Origin: Paramicrobacterium fandaimingii | Lineage (GTDB): Bacteria > Actinomycetota > Actinomycetes > Actinomycetales > Microbacteriaceae | NCBI RefSeq assembly: GCF_011751745.2 | Contig: NZ_CP061170.1 | Span: 62,001-126,000 of the forward strand | DNA: 64,000 bases | Reading direction: 5' to 3' | The notes under the pieces: model-generated | What the model saw: the letters and a program-made list of their open reading frames with translations, nothing else | Told to the model about the DNA's origin: nothing | Databases searched by the model: none | Position numbers and translations under genes: made by a program | Part shown: positions 1 to 8,467 of the stretch, in pieces | Numbering within the stretch: the stretch's first letter is position 1 | How the letters are laid out: the number at the start of each line of letters is the position of its first letter

Positions 1-365
1 AGAGCCTTCTGGACCGTGAAGAATGTGCCCTTGACGTTGATATCGAAGATGGAATCGTGGACTTCTTCGGTCGTTTCCTCCAAGCCCACGATCGCGTTGA
101 TGCCAGCGTTGGCGAACAGTACGTCGAGGCCCCGCCCTCGCTCCTGCACCCGCTCGTAGAGACGATCCACATCACTCGCAATGCTGACGTCTCCGGGCAC
201 CGCAGTTGCGTTGCCGATTTCGGCGACAGCCTTGTTCAGCTCGGTCTCGCGTCTGCCCGTGATGAACACGTGTGCGCCTTCAGTAGCAAGTCGCTTTGCC
301 GTTGCCAGGCCAATTCCCGCATTGCCGCCGGTCACTACTGCCGTCTTACCGTCCAACTGACCCAT
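1..365 (-). CDS. SDR-family oxidoreductase (C-terminus cut by window edge)
   Basis: Reading leftwards from ATG at 365, the first 121 residues form the N-terminal half of a classical short-chain dehydrogenase/reductase. The nucleotide-binding glycine motif TGGNAGIG lies at residues 12-19, an Asp-Val pair follows, and the NAG motif (ANAG) sits near residue 90. A GGGAG ribosome site lies about 9 nt upstream of the ATG. The catalytic Ser and Tyr-x-x-x-Lys would lie beyond the window edge, so activity cannot be judged. The gene is divergent from a TetR gene, with a perfect inverted repeat between them, so repression by that TetR protein is likely. The substrate is unknown. Confidence 0.9.
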   Translation of the reverse strand, partial: MGQLDGKTAVVTGGNAGIGLATAKRLATEGAHVFITGRRETELNKAVAEIGNATAVPGDVSIASDVDRLYERVQERGRGLDVLFANAGINAIVGLEETTEEVHDSIFDINVKGTFFTVQKA

Positions 366-425
366 CGTGTTCTACTCCCGTTCTTGAGGATGTGATCTGC
401 AACCACAAATTATTTAAGTACTGAT

Positions 426-460
426 CGATACAGAATAGGACATTATCATGTTCTGTATCG
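426..460. promoter_or_regulatory. Inverted repeat, probable TetR operator
   Basis: CGATACAGAA at 426-435 is repeated as its exact reverse complement TTCTGTATCG at 451-460, with a 15-nt spacer. The site lies between the divergent SDR and tetR genes. The -10-like TACGAT at 477-482 is 17 nt beyond the right arm, so binding here could block both promoters. Confidence 0.65.
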
Positions 461-488
461 AATGGTACGAAATTGATACGATGGGGTC

Positions 489-1100
489 ATGACTCAGGTA
501 AAGGCGCAACCAGGCCGACCTCGCGGATTTGACGCGGAGGCAGTGCTCGAACGTGCGATGCGCGTCTTCTGGGAGCAGGGGTATGAAGGAGCGAGTCTCA
601 GTGATCTCACGGCGGCGATGGGTATCACTCGAACGAGCATGTACGCGGCGTTCGGCAACAAGGAGGAGCTTTTCCTCAAGGCCCTTCAGCGCTACACCGA
701 TGGGCCCGCGTCGTACGCCGTCCGAGCGCTCAACGAACTGACTGCGCGCGAAGTCGCTGCAGCATTCCTCGCCGGGGCGGTCGAGGCGACAACGCATCCC
801 GGAGACCCGTCAGGCTGCCTCGGCGTGCAGGCCGGTCTGGCGGTGGGACCGGCATCTCGACGAACCCAGGAGAGGCTCGCGGCTTGGCGAAACGACGCGG
901 CTGCGCTTCTCGCAGAACGATTTCGCCGCGCACTGAACGAGGGCGATCTCCCGCACGGGGCCGATCCCGGTCTCCTGGGTCGCTATCTCGTGACGGTGGG
1001 GAACGGCATTGCGGTTCAGGCAGCGAGCGGCGTAGAGCGCGAGACTCTTGAGTACGTCGCGGATCTTGCGCTGCAGTCGTGGCCAGGGAGCACGAGGTGA
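489..1100 (+). CDS. TetR/AcrR-family transcriptional regulator
   Basis: This 203-aa protein has the standard TetR layout. The N-terminal HTH spans about residues 14-60 and includes SDLTAAMGITRTSMYAAFGN. An all-helical ligand domain follows. It opens with a GRPRGFD segment common in this family. It is divergent from the SDR gene and probably controls that gene and itself through the palindrome at 426-460. A TACGAT hexamer ends 6 nt before the ATG and no Shine-Dalgarno sequence is seen, so translation is probably leaderless. The ligand is unknown. Confidence 0.9.
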   Translation: MTQVKAQPGRPRGFDAEAVLERAMRVFWEQGYEGASLSDLTAAMGITRTSMYAAFGNKEELFLKALQRYTDGPASYAVRALNELTAREVAAAFLAGAVEATTHPGDPSGCLGVQAGLAVGPASRRTQERLAAWRNDAAALLAERFRRALNEGDLPHGADPGLLGRYLVTVGNGIAVQAASGVERETLEYVADLALQSWPGSTR

Positions 1101-1221
1101 CTTGCCGGCAATCATCATGGCCCGGAAATGCCGGAGGCGAACCGGGCGCTCTGCCGTATCGCTCGCCGAGATCGCGTACACGGAATGCGGCGGTGACGGA
1201 AAACGCCTAGTTCCTTGTTAG

Positions 1222-1512
1222 TCAGCCGTTCGGATTCGTCGCCGCGCCGTCGAGCCAGAGGGTGTCGCTGGCATCGGTGTGCGAGCCGGATGTCCCGACG
1301 TGTTTGCTGCTTATCTGCGGCCCCTTGGTGATGACGTGCACGAGCGCCATTCCGTGCCCGCGCCCGAGGTCGTAGTCATCTCTCAGCCATTCGAGAATGG
1401 GGCCCGCTTTCGTTCCTGGGCCGAAGCTGCGCTCGGCGGCGCGATCGATGAGCTGACGCGGGGTGAGCCCCGTTTTCGCTTCGATGTTGTCGAGGTACTT
1501 CTGGAATGACAT
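1222..1512 (-). CDS. DUF4287 domain protein
   Basis: This is a 96-aa small protein. The sequence MSFQKYLDNIEAKTGLTPRQ followed by a GPILEWLRDDYDLGRGHGMA stretch matches the DUF4287 family, a short all-helical cytosolic domain common in actinobacteria and of unknown biochemical role. The residues after about 73 (GTSGSHTDASDT) form a short polar tail. The reading frame stays open well upstream, but only the part from this ATG has recognisable sequence. It lies 50 nt downstream of the MFS exporter gene on the same strand and could be co-transcribed with it. Confidence 0.85.
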   Translation of the reverse strand: MSFQKYLDNIEAKTGLTPRQLIDRAAERSFGPGTKAGPILEWLRDDYDLGRGHGMALVHVITKGPQISSKHVGTSGSHTDASDTLWLDGAATNPNG

Positions 1513-1562
1513 GCGGTTCTCCTCTGAGCTGAATCGCGTCGATGCCCTCAATGAGCATGATC

Positions 1563-2840
1563 CTACGGCGTCGAGCGGCGACGAGCCCAGAGCAGCACGG
1601 GAATCAGAACGAGAGACAGGATGCCGCCGCCGAGCGCGAGCACCTGGTAGCTTGCCCCGGCCATCACAACGCCAGACATCGCTCCGCCGCCGGCACCCGA
1701 CAGCGCGATGAGCACGTCTATCGTGCCTTGCGTTCGAGCTCGATTCGCGGGAACCGTCGCGTCGACGACGAGAGCCGTTCCTGAGATCAGTCCGAAGTTC
1801 CAGCCAATTCCGAGCAGCACGAGGGCGAGAATCAGCATCCCGAGCGAATCTCCGGGTGCGGTCGCCGCGACGACGCCGGCCGTCAGGAGCGTCACTCCAG
1901 ACGCCACGACGAGGGGCGTGCGCCCAAGCTTGTCGACGAGCACCCCTGTGATCAACGAGGGCAGCCACATAGCGCCGATATGAAAGCCGATCACCAGCCC
2001 GACAGCTGCAATGCCGTGGTGGTGAGCGCGCATATGAATCGGCGTCATCGTCATGATCGCGACCATCACGATCTGTGTCAGCACCATTACCGTCGCACCG
2101 ACGTAGGCAGAGATCCCGACGCGCGGGATCGTCAAACGGGACGTGTGCGCGGTTGACGGGTCATTGTCAGCGGAGGCCGCGGCAAGCCGCTTCGCAAGCA
2201 GATACGGGTCGGGGCGAAGAAAGATGAACAGCACGATCCCGGCTGCACCGTAGGCGACGGCGGCGAGCATGAAGGGCCCTGCAAGCACCGGAACTCCGAC
2301 GGCGGCGGCCAACTCGCCGAGCGGTTCGATGAGGTTCGGTCCGACGACGGCGCCCAGGGTGGTGGCGACCATCGCCATGCTCGTTCCGAAGCCGCGTCTG
2401 TGCGGAAGCGCGAGGTCGCTGCCCGCGTATCGTGCCTGCAGGTTCGTTGCCGTGCCCGCTCCATAGATCAGCAAAGAGAGAAAGAGCAGAGGGATGCTGT
2501 CGATGACCGCCGCGACAACGACACCGAGCGCGCCAAGGCCACCGGCGATGAACCCGAAGGCAAGCCCGACGCGGCGGCCGAAGCGCTGCGTCGAACGGCC
2601 GATGAGGTACGCGGCGAGTGCTGAGCCCAGGGTGAAGAGACCGGTTGGAAGCCCAGCGAGACCTTCAGACCCCAACATGTCTTCGGCGAGCAGTGCTCCG
2701 ACAGAGACCCCCGCTGCCAGACCAGTGCCGCCGAGAATTTGGCTCACGATCACGACAGTGAGTGTGCGCTTGTGAACGCGGCCGCGTTCCGACGCAAGGG
2801 TCACGAACGATTCCGAACCGTTGCCCTTTCGCACTCCCAT
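1563..2840 (-). CDS. MFS transporter
   Basis: This 425-aa protein shows 12 predicted membrane spans in two sets of six. A short basic N-terminus is followed by the first span (LTVVIVSQILGGTGLAAGVS), and the MFS loop motif between spans 2 and 3 reads GRSTQRFGRRVG. The central cytoplasmic loop around residues 205-220 is rich in Ala, Asp and Ser. It is likely a drug or metabolite exporter driven by the proton gradient; the substrate cannot be told. An in-frame start further upstream would overlap the divergent gene at 2966, so ATG 2840 was chosen. A TAAAGT hexamer (2849-2854, minus strand) lies 8 nt upstream. Confidence 0.9.
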   Translation of the reverse strand: MGVRKGNGSESFVTLASERGRVHKRTLTVVIVSQILGGTGLAAGVSVGALLAEDMLGSEGLAGLPTGLFTLGSALAAYLIGRSTQRFGRRVGLAFGFIAGGLGALGVVVAAVIDSIPLLFLSLLIYGAGTATNLQARYAGSDLALPHRRGFGTSMAMVATTLGAVVGPNLIEPLGELAAAVGVPVLAGPFMLAAVAYGAAGIVLFIFLRPDPYLLAKRLAAASADNDPSTAHTSRLTIPRVGISAYVGATVMVLTQIVMVAIMTMTPIHMRAHHHGIAAVGLVIGFHIGAMWLPSLITGVLVDKLGRTPLVVASGVTLLTAGVVAATAPGDSLGMLILALVLLGIGWNFGLISGTALVVDATVPANRARTQGTIDVLIALSGAGGGAMSGVVMAGASYQVLALGGGILSLVLIPVLLWARRRSTP

Positions 2841-2965
2841 GGAAAAGAACTTTAGTCGAGGACGGGTTTTGTGGTGCAGGTGGGCGAGCCACCTCGCGTG
2901 AGTCATCCATCGAAGTGAGGCCGATGCCTCATGCGTGAGCTGCTCACCGCGCTCAGCATGGGGGT

Positions 2966-3703
2966 ATGAACGCACAAACGCCGAGAGAATCGGTAGAGAA
3001 GCTACAGGCGAATCGCCGCGTGCTCGATGGCGACGATGAGCGATTCACCGGCTACGGCATTATGGGAATGCCGTTCGCATCTGGGCACTACCTCACCTAT
3101 CGAGACATGGTGACGAGCTCGGTTGGGCCACCGTATCGGGCAATCTGGCACCGGGATCCAAACGGCAGCTGGACGATCAGCACATCCCAGGCACCCGAGG
3201 TCTCATGCCCGCGCTACTTCGGCTCGGCGGCCCGCGTGGAACGGGTGCCGGCAATCGACGTGAGCTGGGTCACGGATCATGATTTTCAGGTGAACCTCGG
3301 CGACGAGCTCTCCTGGCAGATCGCTCTCGCAGCGACGCCTGCGACCCGCGCGATGACGGCAATGGGGAGCACAATGCCCACCGCAGCATGGACGAGCCCT
3401 TCGGTGCTCCGGTCGATGGGACCCATGGCGCGCGCCGTGCTCCGGTCGGGACGTGTTCGCCTCTATGGAGTCACACCGAATGGCCCGCGGTTCAAGGCCG
3501 CCCCGCTTCAGATCTGGCGCGTCGTGGGTACGCGCGCGATGTGGCGGGGGCTCGAACTGGGGGCGCATGCGCCGTTGAGTAATCAGACTCGACTTGCTGA
3601 TTTCTGGCTCCCTCAGCGCGGGCTCTTCTTCATCGGTGACGCTCGATTCAGCGCGGCCCACACGACAACAACGAGCAGTCACGAATCGCGGATCGCATCA
3701 TGA
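2966..3703 (+). CDS. Conserved hypothetical protein in mddA operon
   Basis: This 245-aa soluble protein has no signal peptide or membrane span. Its pattern is an FASGHYLTYR segment near residue 40, IWHRDPNGSW near residue 63, SCPRYFG near residue 80, and a late DFWLPQRGLFFIGDARF stretch. Alternating hydrophobic and polar residues suggest a beta-rich, possibly lipocalin/AttH-like fold, but I do not recognise a named family with certainty. Its stop overlaps the mddA start as ATGA at 3700-3703, so the two are translationally coupled. That places it in the same process as the methyltransferase, perhaps binding a small hydrophobic substrate (inference). Confidence 0.75.
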   Translation: MNAQTPRESVEKLQANRRVLDGDDERFTGYGIMGMPFASGHYLTYRDMVTSSVGPPYRAIWHRDPNGSWTISTSQAPEVSCPRYFGSAARVERVPAIDVSWVTDHDFQVNLGDELSWQIALAATPATRAMTAMGSTMPTAAWTSPSVLRSMGPMARAVLRSGRVRLYGVTPNGPRFKAAPLQIWRVVGTRAMWRGLELGAHAPLSNQTRLADFWLPQRGLFFIGDARFSAAHTTTTSSHESRIAS

Positions 3704-4545
3704 GAGCTCCGACACGGCGATTACGATTCGACACGACGGGTCGGGTGCTGGGCCTCGTATACGGAATAGTCGTCTATACGGCATTCATCGCTGTCTTCGC
3801 CTACAGCATTGCATTCATCGAGAATGCCTCGATTGAGGTAGCAGGCATCCAGGTCGTCCCGCGTACCGTCGATGACGGCGGGCCCATGACACCAGGTGTC
3901 CTGTCTGTCGTGATCGACGCGCTTTTACTTTCGCTCTTTGCCATCCAGCACTCGGTTATGGCGCGCTCGACGTTCAAAGTCTGGTGGACGAGATTCGTGC
4001 CTGCACCCCTCGAACGCAGCACGTACGTTCTTCTTGCCACCGCCTGCCTGGCGGCACTGATGTGGTGGTGGCACCCGATCCGCGTCGTCGTGTGGGACGT
4101 CAACAATGATATTGCACACTCCGTGCTCATCCTTGTGTCTCTGTGCGGATGGTTGATTGTGCTCTTGAGCACCTTTCTCATTGACCATTTCGACCTCTTC
4201 GGTCTGAGACAGGTTGTTGCGAATGCGCGGAGACAATCTCAGACGTCCCCGCAGTTTGTCATTCCGTTTTGGTACCGCCTCGTGCGTCACCCGATCTACG
4301 TTGGCTTCCTGATCGCCTTCTGGGCAGCGCCAGTGATGACGACGGGGCACCTGCTGTTCGCAGGCGCAAGCACTGTATACATCGTGATCGGAATCCAGCT
4401 GGAGGAGCGCGACTTGGTGGCTGCCTTCGGCGACGACTATGTGTCGTATCGCAACCGTGTGCCGATGCTGATACCGGGACGTCGGCGTCGCAGGGGCGAC
4501 AGAACCAACACGGCGGAGCTACGCGGTGGCACAATCAAAAGATGA
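3700..4545 (+). CDS. mddA: Methanethiol S-methyltransferase-like membrane protein (MddA type)
   Basis: This 281-aa integral membrane protein belongs to the NnrU/isoprenylcysteine methyltransferase superfamily. Features typical of MddA are AIQHSVMAR near residue 85, ERSTYVLLAT near 105, LLSTFLIDHFDLFGLRQV near 155, and the C-terminal SAM-site signature RLVRHPIYVGFLIAFW near 195 with LEERDL near 235. Family members with this pattern methylate methanethiol to dimethyl sulfide using SAM. It overlaps the preceding gene (ATGA) and the following HD-GYP gene (ATGA at 4542-4545), so the three form one operon. The last 25 residues are basic and Arg-rich. Confidence 0.8.
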   Translation: MRAPTRRLRFDTTGRVLGLVYGIVVYTAFIAVFAYSIAFIENASIEVAGIQVVPRTVDDGGPMTPGVLSVVIDALLLSLFAIQHSVMARSTFKVWWTRFVPAPLERSTYVLLATACLAALMWWWHPIRVVVWDVNNDIAHSVLILVSLCGWLIVLLSTFLIDHFDLFGLRQVVANARRQSQTSPQFVIPFWYRLVRHPIYVGFLIAFWAAPVMTTGHLLFAGASTVYIVIGIQLEERDLVAAFGDDYVSYRNRVPMLIPGRRRRRGDRTNTAELRGGTIKR

Positions 4546-6095
4546 ACGGGTCCTCGATCGAGGCGCGAAGGGCCGATGTCCTTGCCGGGCTGTCGGTAGC
4601 GATCGATCTCGGCCTCGGCCAGCCCGCCGAGCACATGCTGCGTTCTGCAATCATCGCGTGTCGTCTTGCCGACCGGCTCGGCCTCGGGCGACGTGAACGA
4701 GCGACAACCTACTATGTGTCGCTGTTGATGTGGATCGGCTGCCACGCTGATTCCTCGGAGTACGCTCGCTGGTTCGGCGACGACATTGCGGTTCGCCGCG
4801 ATTCGTACCTTGTCGATTGGTCGGGGCTTCCCTATCTTCGATTTCTCATGGGCAACGTCGCTCGAGGAGAATCGATGCAGCGCCGGGTCCACGTCATGGC
4901 AACCCTCATTCGGGATGCTCGTGGGCAACTCTCTGCGCTCATTCACTCCCACTGCAGCTCCGCCAGTGCGCTCGCTCGGCACATCGGAACCAGTGACGAC
5001 GTCGCGAGTGCGCTGGAGTACACGTTTGAACGGTTCGACGGCACCGGACTGCCCGCGGCCGTCGCTGGTGATGAGATTCCCGTCGAGATGCGCGTTGCCC
5101 AGGTGGCAGACAACGCAGAGGTGCATCATCGAATGTACGGTGTCGCCGGTGCCGTCGCCATGGTGAATGGGCGCCGTGGGGGCCATTTTGATCCGGCGAT
5201 TGTCGACGCCTTCGACAGCGACCCTGACGGGCTCTTCCCCGCTCCTGGCGAAGACTCGTGGAGTTCAGCGCTCGCGTTGGCACCAGACGCCGATCGACCT
5301 CTCGACGATTCAGAACTCGACACCATGCTGCGGGCGATCGGTGACTTCGCCGACCTGAAGTGCCCGTTCGCGTTGGGGCACTCGCGCGCTGTTGCCGAGC
5401 TCGCAGCCCACGCAGCCGCGATACTCGGACTCGATGACTCTGACATCACAACGATCCGGCGTGCTGCGTACGTGCATGACGCAGGCAGGCTCGGCGTGAG
5501 CAACCAGATCTGGTCGAAGTCCGGTGACCTGACAAAGGCGGAGTGGGAGCGCGTCAGAATGTACCCTTACCTCACTGACCGCGTGCTGTCGCGAATCCCG
5601 GGGTTTGGTCGCGTGGCAGTGATTGCGCGGTGCCATCACGAGCACGTGGACGGCAGCGGCTATTCGCTCGGCCTCGCGGGGGCCGCCCTTGGGCGTGCCG
5701 AGCGACTCCTCGCCGCGGCCGATGCCTATCAATCGTCCCGTGAGCCGCGCCCGTACCGTGCGGCGCTGGCTCCACACGCGGGTGCCGAACGCCTGCTGAC
5801 CCGTGTTCGAGCGGGAGCCCTCGACGATGAATGCGTCACCGCCGTTCTCGCCGCAGCGGGGCACGGTGGAACGGTGAGACATGATGATGCATTGACGCGC
5901 AGGGAGACCGAGATTCTTGGGCTCGTGGCGCGAGGCTTGTCGAATCGCGAGATCGCAACACGGCTGGTGATCAGCGAGAAGACGGTTCGCAATCACGTTG
6001 AGCGCACGTACATGAAGATCGGTGCGACGAATCGCGTCGGTGCGAGCCTATACGCGCTGCAACACGGGCTCGTGTCTCCCGGGTACCGGTCATGA
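4542..6095 (+). CDS. Double HD-GYP-like protein with C-terminal LuxR HTH
   Basis: This 517-aa protein has two HD-GYP-type segments in tandem. The N-terminal copy is degenerate, keeping only FDGTGLP near residue 166. The second copy is intact-looking, with GHSRAV at 279, HD at 312-313, and HHEHVDGSGY at 365-374, where the final Pro of GYP is replaced by Ser. Residues 452-517 are a LuxR/GerE HTH (LTRRETEILGLVARGLSNRE, then KTVRNHVERTYMKIG). HD-GYP domains hydrolyse cyclic dinucleotides or act on other phosphate esters; fused to a DNA-binding domain, the protein probably acts as a transcription factor. The start codon overlaps the mddA stop. Confidence 0.85.
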   Translation: MNGSSIEARRADVLAGLSVAIDLGLGQPAEHMLRSAIIACRLADRLGLGRRERATTYYVSLLMWIGCHADSSEYARWFGDDIAVRRDSYLVDWSGLPYLRFLMGNVARGESMQRRVHVMATLIRDARGQLSALIHSHCSSASALARHIGTSDDVASALEYTFERFDGTGLPAAVAGDEIPVEMRVAQVADNAEVHHRMYGVAGAVAMVNGRRGGHFDPAIVDAFDSDPDGLFPAPGEDSWSSALALAPDADRPLDDSELDTMLRAIGDFADLKCPFALGHSRAVAELAAHAAAILGLDDSDITTIRRAAYVHDAGRLGVSNQIWSKSGDLTKAEWERVRMYPYLTDRVLSRIPGFGRVAVIARCHHEHVDGSGYSLGLAGAALGRAERLLAAADAYQSSREPRPYRAALAPHAGAERLLTRVRAGALDDECVTAVLAAAGHGGTVRHDDALTRRETEILGLVARGLSNREIATRLVISEKTVRNHVERTYMKIGATNRVGASLYALQHGLVSPGYRS

Positions 6096-6226
6096 TGACC
6101 CGGCATCGGGATGCGTTTCGATCGCCGGATTGACTTGGAGCTGTTCCACAGATCTGATGTTCGGCTATGCATCGCGGATCAGTTCAGACATGATTGGAGG
6201 TACTGCATCAACAGCTGGGAGGCTTC

Positions 6227-7726
6227 ATGGAATACGCCATAGCGGGCGGCGCACTCGTGCTGGTCGGGATCATCGCGGCGATTGTCGTTGTCGTTCTGAT
6301 CATCGCCCTGATTATCGCGAAGATGTGGATCAAGGTTGCACGATCAGATGAGGCGCTCGTCGTCTCGGGCAAGTCGAAGAAGAGCAAAGATGAGTCGTCA
6401 CTCGCCGTCATCGTCAATGGCAAGGCTCTCGTCAACCCGCTGACACAGCGTCACGAGATCATCTCCCTGCGATCGCGTCAGGTGTCAATGCAGGCGGAAG
6501 CACAGTCGTACGACGGCGTCACCCTCGAGGTCGAGGCTGTCGCCATGGTGAAGATCGGCTCGACCAAGCAACTCGTGCAGCGAGCAGCCGAGCGCTTCGC
6601 GTCGCAGGACAAGGCGATCGAGCAGTTCACGACCGAGCAGCTGGAAGGCGCCCTGCGCGGCATCGTCGCGACTCTCGCCGTCGTCAGCCTCATGCGCGAC
6701 AGAAAGAAATTCTCAGACCAGATCGCTGCGGATGTCTCGGGCGAGCTCGCGGATCAGGGTCTGATTCTCGATTCGTTCCAGATCAAGGGCATCACCGACG
6801 ATCTCGGTTACATCGCCTCGCTTGGTGCACCGGAAGTGCAGTCCAAGCGTCAGGCGGCGGAGATCGCCGCGACGAACGCCGAGCGCGCGATTCGTAAGCA
6901 GCAGATCACCAACGACGAGGCGAACCTCGTCGAGCAGACGGCGTATGACACGAACGAGGCGGACTCGAAGGCCGAGGTTGGGCAGGCGAACGCACGCGCC
7001 GAGCAGGCCGAGGCGCTTGCCCGTGTGGAGGCCCGCCAGGACGTTCTGCAACAGGAGGCCGAGAACAAGCAGGCGCAGCTCGACGCCGACGTCAAGCGTG
7101 TCGCCGATGCAGCTCAGTACGAGAAGGAGCGGGAAGCCGACGCGAAGGCGTACACGCAGGTCAAGGCCGCAGAAGCCGAAGTGAAGATCGCCGAGAGCGA
7201 GGCTGAAGCGATCAGAGAGCGCGCCAAAGCCGATGCTGAATCCGTGCAGCTCGCGGGTGAGGCGAAAGGCGCGGCAATTCGAGCTGAGGCAGAAGCGCTG
7301 CAGGAGAACCTCGAAGGAATCATCGCCCAGCGCGCCATCGAAATTCTGCCTGATCTCATGGAGCGCTTCGCTCAGGGTTACTCGCGAATCGGAACGATCA
7401 GCGTCATCGGTTCCGGTTCCGGTTCCGGTTCTGACTCGTCTCCAGCGGGAAGCCAGTTCTCTGGTGAATCCGCGTCGGCAATGCGCGGGGTCTTCGAATC
7501 CGTCAAAGAAGCAACAGGAGTCGATCTTGCCAGCGTCATTCAGGGTCGCGTGACGGGCAGCGCCATCGGCGAAGGAATGCGTGAGCCGTCACCGCCGTCA
7601 CCCGAGTCAGAACGTCCGCGCCACGCGCCGTCGACCGATGCAACACCGGATGCTGCCGACGCCGCCGATGCGGCAACGGACAGCCAACCGGGCTCCGGCG
7701 ACGACACGTCGGTTACCGACAGCTGA
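6227..7726 (+). CDS. SPFH/flotillin-like membrane scaffold protein
   Basis: This 499-aa protein has an N-terminal membrane anchor at residues 5-35 (very rich in Ile/Val/Ala), an SPFH/PHB domain to about residue 190, and a long Glu/Ala/Lys/Arg-rich coiled coil from about 190 to 390, as in flotillins. A Gly-Ser run (GSGSGSGS) near residue 397 and an acidic, Pro/Ala-rich tail follow. Flotillins organise membrane microdomains; no NfeD-type partner is next to it. ATG 6227 is chosen because GGGAGG lies about 6 nt upstream; an in-frame TTG at 6194 is less convincing. It is followed by a 23-bp hairpin at 7733-7781. Confidence 0.85.
   Translation: MEYAIAGGALVLVGIIAAIVVVVLIIALIIAKMWIKVARSDEALVVSGKSKKSKDESSLAVIVNGKALVNPLTQRHEIISLRSRQVSMQAEAQSYDGVTLEVEAVAMVKIGSTKQLVQRAAERFASQDKAIEQFTTEQLEGALRGIVATLAVVSLMRDRKKFSDQIAADVSGELADQGLILDSFQIKGITDDLGYIASLGAPEVQSKRQAAEIAATNAERAIRKQQITNDEANLVEQTAYDTNEADSKAEVGQANARAEQAEALARVEARQDVLQQEAENKQAQLDADVKRVADAAQYEKEREADAKAYTQVKAAEAEVKIAESEAEAIRERAKADAESVQLAGEAKGAAIRAEAEALQENLEGIIAQRAIEILPDLMERFAQGYSRIGTISVIGSGSGSGSDSSPAGSQFSGESASAMRGVFESVKEATGVDLASVIQGRVTGSAIGEGMREPSPPSPESERPRHAPSTDATPDAADAADAATDSQPGSGDDTSVTDS
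7409..7432 (+). repeat. GGTTCC hexamer tandem repeat (3 exact copies plus GGTTCT)
   Basis: Four consecutive hexamers encode the Gly-Ser run in the flotillin-like protein. The unit is a multiple of three, so copy-number change would alter linker length without shifting the frame. Confidence 0.8.
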
Positions 7727-7732
7727 TTTCGC

Positions 7733-7781
7733 GGCAGAGCACTGTGGGCGAGCGCAACGCGCTCGCCCACAGTGCTCTGCC
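7733..7781. terminator. Perfect 23-bp hairpin between convergent genes
   Basis: Positions 7733-7755 and 7759-7781 are exact reverse complements around the 3-nt loop AAC. The hairpin lies 7 nt after the stop of the flotillin-like gene and 15 nt before the end of the opposing tetR gene. There is no T tract, so it is best read as a bidirectional actinobacterial terminator or mRNA-end stabiliser. Confidence 0.8.
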
Positions 7782-7795
7782 CCCATGGTGCTCTG

Positions 7796-8434
7796 TCATG
7801 GCTTTCTGGTCGGCGTCTGGAGAATCTGCTGCTCGAGCGTTTCGGAGAGCCATGACACGTACGTCGCCGTGCTCCATCCGCATTCCTGCACAGCATTCAG
7901 GTACATTTCGATGCCCGTCAGCATCCATGCCCTGTCTACCGCCTCGGCCCGCGCCAGGTCGTGCCTGAGTGCGCCGTGCTCCGCGAGCCGGTCGACGAGC
8001 GAGGAGAGCGCTGCGCGGCGCCGGGCATTTCCCTCGGCAGCCATGTCGGAGGCTTCGCCAGTGAGCTCACTGGCGAGCGACAGTGTCGGCATGCTTGCGC
8101 TGAAGAAGGCGGCCGTCCATTCGGCGAAGGCACCAAGTATTGCGGTCGGGCGCCGCTCTGAAGCAATGCGCTCACGCCAGATGGAGGCGGCGGATGACTC
8201 TTCCATCTGCTCGACGATGGCGCGAGCCACGTTCGCCTTCGAGCCGAACGTTGCGTAGATGGTCGGTGCCGAGACATCGGCACGTGCGGCGATCGACGCG
8301 ATGGTGGTCGCCGAGAACCCGCCCGATTCGAACAGTTCGCTCGCGGCATCCAGAATCGCTCTGCGTGTGTGCGCGGCACGGGACTCACGCACGCCTGAAC
8401 GATACCGCCGGGTGGCGACTCCCTGCTTCTTCAT
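7796..8434 (-). CDS. TetR-family transcriptional regulator
   Basis: This 212-aa protein has an N-terminal HTH at about residues 25-65 (TIASIAARADVSAPTIYATF) and a helical ligand domain. The start at 8434 has GGGAGA about 7 nt upstream; an in-frame ATG at 8467 would overlap the putative operator. The gene is divergent from a membrane-protein gene at 8520, and an almost perfect palindrome at 8468-8493 lies between them. Repression of that gene and autoregulation are therefore likely. Confidence 0.9.
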   Translation of the reverse strand: MKKQGVATRRYRSGVRESRAAHTRRAILDAASELFESGGFSATTIASIAARADVSAPTIYATFGSKANVARAIVEQMEESSAASIWRERIASERRPTAILGAFAEWTAAFFSASMPTLSLASELTGEASDMAAEGNARRRAALSSLVDRLAEHGALRHDLARAEAVDRAWMLTGIEMYLNAVQECGWSTATYVSWLSETLEQQILQTPTRKP

Positions 8435-8467
8435 GGCGGATTCTCCCTCTGCGCTTGCGCTAAACAT

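Noticed and set aside
1513..1968. N-terminal extension of the DUF4287 frame
   Set aside because: The upstream part is Arg-rich without homology and overlaps the MFS gene on the same strand in another frame; only the part from 1512 leftwards is recognisable.
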